DNA of 64,000 bases from Nitrosospira multiformis. GTDB taxonomy: Bacteria; Pseudomonadota; Gammaproteobacteria; Burkholderiales; Nitrosomonadaceae. Below, piece by piece: positions 58,685-64,000 of the stretch. A model generated the notes under the pieces. It did no database searches. It was given only the letters and a program-made list of their open reading frames with translations, and had not been told where the DNA came from. How positions within the stretch are numbered: the first letter of the stretch is position 1; every line of letters begins with the position of its first letter. Position numbers and translations under genes: made by a program. The stretch spans positions 62,001 through 126,000 of the forward strand of contig NZ_QAOK01000006.1 in the NCBI RefSeq assembly GCF_003050865.1, read 5' to 3'.

Positions 58685-59871
58685 TGAAACAGAATTTCAT
58701 GTTCACCTCCGAATCCGTGACTGACGGGCATCCGGATAAACTTTGCGATCAGGTGAGCGACGCGCTGGTCGACCGCTTTTTGCAACAGGACCCCTTTTCG
58801 AAGGTAATCGCGGAGTGCGCTGTATCCACAGGAATACTTTTTATCGCAGCGCGCTTCGCTTCGTCGGCTTCTATCGACATCCCGGAGGTCGCGCGCCAGG
58901 TTATACGCCAGATCGGCTACGAGCAGGCGGATTTCAATGCAAGAGATTGTACGGTCATGACCAGCTTGTCGGAATTACCATCACTCCCTCATCCGCATAT
59001 TGATGAGAGGGAGATGGATGAGGAGGAACTGGAGGCCGTAACTGCCAAAAACCAGGCGAATGTATTCGGTTTTGCCTGCAATCAAAGCGCGGCCTTTATG
59101 CCGCTACCCATCTCGCTTTCGCATAAACTGGCGCGTCGGCTCACGGCCGCACGTTTCCAGAAGCAGATTCCCTATCTTGCGCCCGATGGAAAAACGCAGG
59201 TAGGGGTGGAATATCGCGAAGGCAGACCGTATCGCATCCATTCCATCACCATCGTTGCCACTCAGGAGAAGACTGCCATGCGCGGCGTCGGCCCGCTGCG
59301 GGATGATCTCAACGCACATGTGATTGAGCCGGTTTTCGCGGCGGAGACGCTGCGGCCCGACTCCCGCACCCATATTTTCATCAATCCCGAGGGGTTGGTT
59401 GCCGACGGAGGCCCCTCGCTACACTCCGGGTTGACGGGTCGCAAGAACGCGGTGGATACATACGGTGAATATTCCCGGCATTCGGAGTCCGCGCTTTCCG
59501 GTAAGGATCCCTCCCGTATCGACCGGGTGGGCGCCTACGCAGCGCGCTACGCGGCCAAGAACGTGATCGCCGCGGGCCTTGCGCAGGCGTGCGAGGTACA
59601 CCTGGCATATTCAATAGGAATATCGAGGCCGGTAAGCGTGCAGGTGGATACTTTCGGTACAGGGAGCATTCCAGATACCGAAATAACGGCCCGCATTCTT
59701 GACCAGTTTGATTTCCGTCCGGCCGGAATCATTCGCGCTTTTAATTTACGCTACCAGCCTCAATTATTTCGCGGGGTTTTTTACCGCAGGCTCGCGGTTT
59801 ATGGTCAGGTGGGACGGATGGATATCGGATTGCCGTGGGAGAGCACGGACAAGGCTGCATTGCTGCGTTAG
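58681..59871 (+). CDS. Divergent MetK homologue (S-adenosylmethionine synthetase fold)
   Basis: A 396-residue MetK-fold protein, coupled to the ATPase gene by a 4-nt overlap. It keeps GHPDK (16-20), GLTGRK (250-255) and SGKDP (273-277). Several canonical motifs are altered: GAGDQG reads TAKNQA (121-126), GGPMGDxG reads GGPSLHSG (243-250, His248 in place of the Asp) and SGKDPSK ends in Arg279. The Asp residues replaced contact methionine and magnesium in E. coli MetK. It may be catalytically changed or inactive, and it is unlikely to be the cell's main SAM synthetase. Its neighbourhood suggests a dedicated role in the ATPase/HMA2 module. Confidence 0.85.
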   Translation: MMKQNFMFTSESVTDGHPDKLCDQVSDALVDRFLQQDPFSKVIAECAVSTGILFIAARFASSASIDIPEVARQVIRQIGYEQADFNARDCTVMTSLSELPSLPHPHIDEREMDEEELEAVTAKNQANVFGFACNQSAAFMPLPISLSHKLARRLTAARFQKQIPYLAPDGKTQVGVEYREGRPYRIHSITIVATQEKTAMRGVGPLRDDLNAHVIEPVFAAETLRPDSRTHIFINPEGLVADGGPSLHSGLTGRKNAVDTYGEYSRHSESALSGKDPSRIDRVGAYAARYAAKNVIAAGLAQACEVHLAYSIGISRPVSVQVDTFGTGSIPDTEITARILDQFDFRPAGIIRAFNLRYQPQLFRGVFYRRLAVYGQVGRMDIGLPWESTDKAALLR

Positions 59872-59916
59872 CCCGATATCGCGGTAGGCTGCCGCGGCGA
59901 GCAGTACCTGTTCGCC

Positions 59917-60273
59917 TCAGATCAGTGCAGCGACCAGAGCGACGGCTGAGCGCTCGACGGCGGTTTCGACGAGTTTCGTCACGAAAATATCTGCCACCTT
60001 CTGTAGCGAATGGGCGGCATACGGTTGATTCAGAACATCCACATTCCGGATATATCCCAGGTTGCGCAGGGAATCAAGAATCGCGGCAGAGCTTGTCAGA
60101 CTTGGGTCGTATTTGATTACCACACTGCCCGTGACGATGCTGGTTTCGGCTTGAAGAAGGCCGTGCATTCCTTCCAGGTAGCACCTCAATTGCCGGACGC
60201 GCACTTCATCCTTTTTCAATACGGGGATATTGACGCGCAGACGGCCGGGAACATGGTGAATATAATTAGCCAT
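59917..60273 (-). CDS. Small HMA2-like domain protein
   Basis: A 118-residue protein with GGAG eight bases before the ATG. Residues 1-75 match an HMA2-type fold: MANYIHHVPGRLRVNIPVLK, a helix, then TSIVTGSVVIKYDP and AAILDSLRNLGYI. It lacks the CxxC of metal-binding HMA domains. A hydrophobic tail (VETAVERSAVALVAALI) could anchor it. It is the last of four minus-strand genes facing the ATPase/MetK pair. Confidence 0.82.
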   Translation of the reverse strand: MANYIHHVPGRLRVNIPVLKKDEVRVRQLRCYLEGMHGLLQAETSIVTGSVVIKYDPSLTSSAAILDSLRNLGYIRNVDVLNQPYAAHSLQKVADIFVTKLVETAVERSAVALVAALI

Positions 60274-60598
60274 GATTGGTTCTCCATTCGGTCATTTTCC
60301 TGATGATAGCTATTTAACCAGCGTTTTGTTACAGCTTTATGAAACGGTTCAGGCCCAGGAACCGGAGATGGAGATAAAAGAAAGGAAAAAGAGAAGGCGG
60401 TGGAGAACATTCATCCCTGCGGCGGTAATCGATCGCTCACCAGGGATGAGAGGAAGGACGGGAGCTAAGGCTACTGGAGCATTTGCCCTAAAACAGAATC
60501 TGAATCCTGCGGGCTGATCCAAGCGTCAACACCCGGCACGGGTTTGAGCTTGAGCTATGCCCTTTAGCGCTTTATCAGGGCCTTAGCCCCGCCAAATG
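60274..60598. other. 325-bp gap between two module genes
   Basis: No convincing gene. A small ACCCG/CGGGT hairpin lies near 60526-60538. The small HMA2 gene may therefore have its own promoter rather than depend on the repeat-protein gene. Confidence 0.35.
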
Positions 60599-61402
60599 TT
60601 ATACCGGCGGTGGAGGAGGAATGCGATCCTCTGGGGGAGTGCGACCTGCAGGGGGAACATTGTCTTCGGCGCGGTATGACTTGGGTATAGCCGCGTTTGC
60701 CACATCCTTCACTCCTCCTACGACACTGAGGAGAATGTCGCGCACGCTTGTGACCGCGGTCGTGCCGATGTCGCCTATCCCCCCAGCGGCCGCGTTTACG
60801 GTCGCCCTGACTGCTTCTACGACATTGCCTCCAGTCTCCCTCGTTCCCTCGGCCACGCCGTCCACTGCACGCTTGGCAACCAGCAATGTGTCACCACCAG
60901 CGTCAGCAGTACTACGGACCGCGGCCTTTACGGTTTCTGTGGCCGCCGTGATGACGTCGCCGCCCACATCGGACACGCCCATTACCACGCCCTTGGCAAC
61001 GCTTTTCGTGGAAAGCACCAACCCGGTCCCCACATCTTCAGTGGCGGCAAGCGCGCCCTTGACAACATCCCTTGTTATATCGACTGCTTCCGTACCGACC
61101 GCCCCTGTCGCTCTCAACGTATTGGATACCGTATTGCGCACCAGGCTCACGATGTCGGATTCAATTCCGTCGATGCCTCTCAAGCTGCTGGCAATGCCTG
61201 TTTTTACGGTATGGCCAGCGGCTCCTATGGTGCGGTCAGCATCCGTACGATAAGGAGGTGTCGTACTCACGTATCCTTCATCTTCCGGGCGTGTTTCGTC
61301 GTGAGCGTATGCTTCTTCCTTCGGCGTTTCTATATCGGCCCGCTTTTTTTCCTCGGGGCGCGTCTTTCCCCCTGCGTGCCTGTCTGATCTCGGGGCATTC
61401 AT
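60599..61402 (-). CDS. Protein of eight tandem 22-residue amphipathic repeats
   Basis: A 267-residue protein with GAGGAGG well placed before the ATG. Residues 1-58 are charged and disordered-looking. Residues 59-234 divide into eight consecutive blocks of exactly 22 residues, best seen from 103: GTEAVDITRDVVKGALAATE, GTGLVLSTKSVAKGVVMGVS, GGDVITAATETVKAAVRSTA and so on, each starting G(G/T) and ending in a D/E-hydrophobic pair. The tail is Pro-rich (IPPPPPV). A 22-residue (two 11-mer) period resembles apolipoprotein-, synuclein- and perilipin-like membrane- or droplet-coating helices and LEA proteins. I recognise no named family. It lies inside the HMA2/DUF5132 gene set. Confidence 0.8.
   Translation of the reverse strand: MNAPRSDRHAGGKTRPEEKKRADIETPKEEAYAHDETRPEDEGYVSTTPPYRTDADRTIGAAGHTVKTGIASSLRGIDGIESDIVSLVRNTVSNTLRATGAVGTEAVDITRDVVKGALAATEDVGTGLVLSTKSVAKGVVMGVSDVGGDVITAATETVKAAVRSTADAGGDTLLVAKRAVDGVAEGTRETGGNVVEAVRATVNAAAGGIGDIGTTAVTSVRDILLSVVGGVKDVANAAIPKSYRAEDNVPPAGRTPPEDRIPPPPPV
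60701..61228 (-). repeat. Eight 66-bp (22-codon) protein-coding repeats
   Basis: The DNA encoding residues 59-234 of the repeat protein. The period is exact at 22 residues with no gaps, but nucleotide identity between units is modest. This points to old duplication with selection on the pattern rather than recent expansion. Confidence 0.75.
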
Positions 61403-61598
61403 TTCGATTCCTCCTCGTATAGTTACGATTTCCGTGCTATGACGATGAAAGTGCTTCTCTCATTTTGCTGCTTTCTACCGCTTCAGTGCAGAGTTCCCTG
61501 GTTTGGACTCTTGCAACCCCTTGATTCACTAAGAAATTTTGCTACAGATTTTTTGTTTTGCGAGATTTTCGGAAATCATCATCCAATCATTTCCAAAT

Positions 61599-62105
61599 CT
61601 AAGATTCTTCGGGTAATTTGGTTTCAATGAGGGAATGTTCGGGGTTGTCGCCGTTCGTCCCCGGAAAAACGCAGTACGCATACCAGAATGCCGCTATCGC
61701 CGGGATCGCTATATTGCCCTTTATTACCTGCAGGACGCCCATGCTCATCATTGCCAGGAATATCAGCCGCCGGATATCTGGTCTTTTTTCCGATTTCGTA
61801 TATGACTTATGTTCGGCGGCACTGGCGATTGAAGAGTGGACTGGCGTGGGTACTGACGTTTCATTCTTTCCGAGCTGGAACAAATCGTGCTCAGCGATAT
61901 GGCTCCAAAGAACGGAATCCTCCGCGGTATGACTGATAAGCGCCATACCAGTCCGCGGATCCGTCGTTACCGTTCCAACCCCGGGGCACTCCGCCAATCC
62001 TTTTTCCAGCGCCGCGAAGTACGCGGCATCGCCGCGCCTTGCGTCGATCTTTATCCGCTTCCTGCCCGGCAGAGAGTGGGCCACTCGCGCAAGTGGCGCC
62101 ATCAT
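61599..62105 (-). CDS. HMA2-like protein with membrane segments
   Basis: A 168-residue protein whose ATG overlaps the DUF5132 stop (ATGA). Residues ~5-65 form an HMA2-like fold (ARVAHSLPGRKRIKID, CPGVGTVTTDPRTGMALISH) again without CxxC. A linker leads to hydrophobic stretches at about 112-148 (LIFLAMMSMGVLQVIKG, IAIPAIAAFWYAYCVFPG). The start LPGR is shared with the small HMA2 protein (VPGR). It is probably inner-membrane bound with the HMA2 domain in the cytoplasm. Confidence 0.8.
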   Translation of the reverse strand: MMAPLARVAHSLPGRKRIKIDARRGDAAYFAALEKGLAECPGVGTVTTDPRTGMALISHTAEDSVLWSHIAEHDLFQLGKNETSVPTPVHSSIASAAEHKSYTKSEKRPDIRRLIFLAMMSMGVLQVIKGNIAIPAIAAFWYAYCVFPGTNGDNPEHSLIETKLPEES

Positions 62106-62572
62106 TCCCCCTTGGTTGGCGGTCGACCTTGCGCCCCTTCATCGCGCTGGCCTTCACTCGCCTGCGCCCTCGTCGGTGCAGGTGGGCTTTGTGACATCTT
62201 GATGGCGTCGCTTGGCTGAACCGCGGCTTTAGTGGCTGAATTTTGTCTGGTGTCAGGATCCGACTGGGGTTGTGCAGACGGTGTCCCGGTTTTCCCTTGC
62301 GCGCCAGCAGCCTGAGTTGCGGAGGCAGCTATCGCCGCGCCTCCCGCCGGCCCAGTCTCCATCTCCGACTTGACCTCTGCCACGAGGTCATCCACCGTTT
62401 CGCTCAATTCGGCAAATGATTCACGTCCTTTCTCATACAGAAGGACGCTACCCTTGATAGCGGCCTTGGTAGCGGGCCTGATGAGCCGGAGCAGCACTGG
62501 CGCGAGCAGTGTCGCCCCCACGCCAGCCGCCAAGCCCGTGATCAGGTTGCTCTTGAAGTTTTCCGATGCCAT
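62102..62572 (-). CDS. DUF5132 domain protein
   Basis: A 156-residue protein. Residues 1-75 match DUF5132: NLITGLAAGVGATLLAPVLL (a hydrophobic, Gly-zippered segment), RPATKAAIKGSVLLYEKGRE and a helical acidic stretch. The C-terminal half is Ala/Pro/Gln-rich and likely disordered. DUF5132 proteins often sit beside HMA2-domain proteins; that association is from memory, and the function is unknown. It is the first gene of the minus-strand set, with a promoter candidate 35-60 bp upstream. Confidence 0.82.
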   Translation of the reverse strand: MASENFKSNLITGLAAGVGATLLAPVLLRLIRPATKAAIKGSVLLYEKGRESFAELSETVDDLVAEVKSEMETGPAGGAAIAASATQAAGAQGKTGTPSAQPQSDPDTRQNSATKAAVQPSDAIKMSQSPPAPTRAQASEGQRDEGAQGRPPTKGE

Positions 62573-62606
62573 GATTTTTCACCTTACTTCCAGGAGCCAA
62601 AATAAA

Positions 62607-62634
62607 TTTATAGATAATTTTTGTTTTTTTTCAA
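62607..62634 (-). promoter_or_regulatory. Candidate sigma-70 promoter for the DUF5132-HMA2 operon
   Basis: On the minus strand TTGAAA (62629-62634) and TATAAA (62607-62612) are 16 bp apart in an A-rich stretch. The DUF5132 ATG is 35 bp downstream. Confidence 0.5.
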
Positions 62635-62700
62635 GCATTGACACAAAAAATTAATATTCGTGAACCCATTCCACTCGCGGAATGAGAACCATTAGAGGAG

Positions 62701-62864
62701 CGTGCAGAACAAGGGGTAACGAGCGAGCATAAGGCAGTCATGGGCAATTCCAATTCCGATCCAGCTTCCGGTACTGCACCGCTTCCGCAATGTGGGCGTT
62801 GTGATCCCCGAACTTGCGGCCAGGTCGGCAATCGCGCCCGACTTTCAGAACGCGGTGATAAGCC
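62701..62864 (-). pseudogene. Decayed inverted copy of the comM 3' end and its downstream spacer
   Basis: Read on the minus strand this segment aligns over its whole length with comM 4205-4370: GGCTTATCACCGC at one end, CATTGCGGAAGCGGTGCAGT in the middle and TTGTTCTGCACG at the other end. The last ~50 bases match the non-coding spacer after comM, so this is a DNA duplication, not just a homologous domain. Two small deletions shift the frame between them and the comM stop codon is lost. A fainter match may extend to about 62935. Confidence 0.8.
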
Positions 62865-63032
62865 TTGGCGAACATCCTCACAGGCCAAGGTAAATTCAGG
62901 AACAGTGATGAGGGGAAACCCAGGAGATCTACCTGAGCAGGAATCCCTGGAAAAGAGATGGCGCCTCAGGCGGATACGGAGCCTTCAAACGTGTACAGCA
63001 GCGAGCAATACTGCCACGATATTTCTATACTT

Positions 63033-63212
63033 TTATTTCGATGTCCGACTGCTTTTCTCTTTCGTGATGGGACTCTGCAACGTATAACCCTTCTCTTTCA
63101 TCTTGTAGCCGCCGTAAGCACCGGCACCTCCCGCCAGGAGATACCAGCAGCCCGAGAGGGCGGGAAGAACGGCCACCAGAGTAAGAAGACTTATTATTTT
63201 CCTGAATTTCAT
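63033..63212 (-). CDS. Small 59-residue lipoprotein
   Basis: An ATG at 63212 opens MKFRKIISLLTLVAVLPALS followed by a lipobox Cys (LSGC, Cys22). A glycine-rich segment (LAGGAGAYGGYKMKEKGY) and a basic tail follow, and the frame ends at TAA 63033-63035. The length and short Gly segment resemble small YMGG/DUF-type envelope lipoproteins. The upstream ribosome-binding site is weak (GGA). It faces away from the glycine-zipper lipoprotein gene at 63420. Confidence 0.65.
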   Translation of the reverse strand: MKFRKIISLLTLVAVLPALSGCWYLLAGGAGAYGGYKMKEKGYTLQSPITKEKSSRTSK

Positions 63213-63419
63213 TGCAGTCCGGGAATAAGAGGAAAATAATAATTGTCGCAGAAAGTCGCCCCCCAGAAAACAGAACAGGCGCTGTCATCCTCGCGTCTCC
63301 TTTTTCGTTAATAACACCAAGGGGATGTAAAAAGATCGTGGCAAAGATAACTACATCGCGCTGTACTGTACCTGGACAGCGCCGGATTCAGCCTGAAGCA
63401 AAATTTTGGAGGAAAAATC

Positions 63420-63878
63420 ATGAATCAAGCACCGATTTCAGCTACATGGGCAAAGCGCTTGCTGCTCCTGGCCCTGGCTGCGCTCCTGTCAGCCTGCCAG
63501 TCCGCCGAAACGAGGCGTGCCGGCGGCTTGATGGGCAGCATTGCCGGTTCCATTGGCGGCGGCTATCTTGGCAGCTACCTGGGTGGGGGAACTGCTGGCC
63601 GTATATTGGGTGCTGTGGCCGGCGGTGTGGGCGGATATTATCTGGGTGCGGAAATCGGAGGACGTCTCGGGCAGGAAGATCAGCGCCGCATGGCTCAGAC
63701 TTCCCAGCGCGCGTATGAAACCAACCAGACCCAGACTTTCACCAATCCCGATAGTGGCGTGAGCGGGAGAGCTGAGGTCGTGGGCGCTGATGATGACAGC
63801 AATTGCAAGACTATCCGGCAAACTGTCGTGCTGAAAGATGGAAAAACCGTTACAGAGGATGTGAAAAGCTGCAAATAG
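63420..63878 (+). CDS. Glycine-zipper 2TM lipoprotein (17-kDa surface-antigen-like)
   Basis: A 152-residue lipoprotein with GGAGG at 63410-63414 before the ATG. The signal peptide ends in lipobox LLSAC (about residue 26). Residues ~35-85 are a glycine-zipper with repeated GxxxGxxxG (GSIGGGYLGSYLGGG, GAVAGGVGGYYLGAEIGG). The C-terminal ~65 residues form a small beta domain (CKTIRQTVVLKDGKTVTEDV). Such proteins sit in the outer membrane, and the exact role is unknown. Confidence 0.88.
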   Translation: MNQAPISATWAKRLLLLALAALLSACQSAETRRAGGLMGSIAGSIGGGYLGSYLGGGTAGRILGAVAGGVGGYYLGAEIGGRLGQEDQRRMAQTSQRAYETNQTQTFTNPDSGVSGRAEVVGADDDSNCKTIRQTVVLKDGKTVTEDVKSCK

Positions 63879-64000
63879 GAAGGAGAAAAGGCGCAACACT
63901 GAACCTTCTCGCCCCATAAGTGACAAATAAGCAGGCGAGCAGATCAGGTACGCGTAAAGTCGCGCCTACTACATATAAACAACACATGAAGCTGATGATG

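Noticed and set aside
60621-61253. 210-residue plus-strand frame opposite the 22-residue-repeat protein
   Set aside because: Also repetitive, but without a ribosome-binding site; the minus-strand frame has GAGGAGG and the regular amphipathic period.
62740-63087. 115-residue plus-strand frame
   Set aside because: It overlaps the decayed comM copy on the opposite strand and resembles the antisense frame of comM, so it is a shadow of the duplication.
1-64000. CRISPR array, prophage, IS element or rRNA operon
   Set aside because: No spacer-repeat pattern, transposase, integrase, phage structural gene or rRNA sequence was seen on reading.

Overview
The window looks like a chromosomal segment from a betaproteobacterium, most plausibly a Nitrosomonadaceae (Nitrosospira-like) organism. 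This is an inference from gene order and family content: DUF3460, lptC-lptA-lptB-rpoN-hpf-hprK-rapZ, gmk-rpoZ-spoT, hemW-rdgB-rph, and a FadE/FadB/FadA cluster. No ammonia-oxidation or rRNA gene is present to confirm it. There is one tRNA, tRNA-Gly(CCC), and no IS element, prophage or CRISPR array was seen.

Positions 1-48.2 kb are mostly conserved housekeeping DNA. In order they hold: the start of pepP (cut by the edge); the cell-wall recycling pair amgK-murU; ubiK; comM; a DUF445 membrane protein; a Sel1-repeat protein; a frameshifted lipoprotein; a spermidine-synthase-like protein; DUF3460; a complete fatty-acid beta-oxidation cluster (thiolase, FadB-like fusion, thioesterase, acyl-CoA ligase, FadE); a BON lipoprotein; miaA; DAHP synthase; a BtuF-like binding protein; ispH; kdsC-lptCAB-rpoN-hpf-hprK-rapZ; ubiX; a folate cyclo-ligase; mutY; a shortened asmA; tRNA-Gly; thiS-thiG; trmB; hemW; rdgB; rph; yicC; trxC; gmk; rpoZ; spoT; metH.

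From about 48.6 kb to the end the character changes to accessory DNA with longer gaps. It holds an orphan HigA-type regulator coupled to a secreted nuclease, glycine-zipper and Gly/Ser-rich exported proteins, a decayed ParD-like antitoxin, a poxvirus-type topoisomerase IB, and a large flavin amine oxidase.

The most unusual part is 55.6-62.6 kb. On the plus strand, a P2-type ATPase with an N-terminal HMA2-like domain is translationally coupled to a MetK homologue that has lost several signature active-site residues. Facing it on the minus strand is a gene set encoding a DUF5132 protein, an HMA2-like protein with membrane segments, a protein built from eight exact 22-residue amphipathic repeats, and a second small HMA2-like protein. 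I read this as one candidate membrane- or surface-associated system of unknown function.

Just beyond it, at 62.70-62.86 kb, lies a decayed inverted copy of the 3' end of comM together with its downstream spacer. The intact comM is about 58 kb away.
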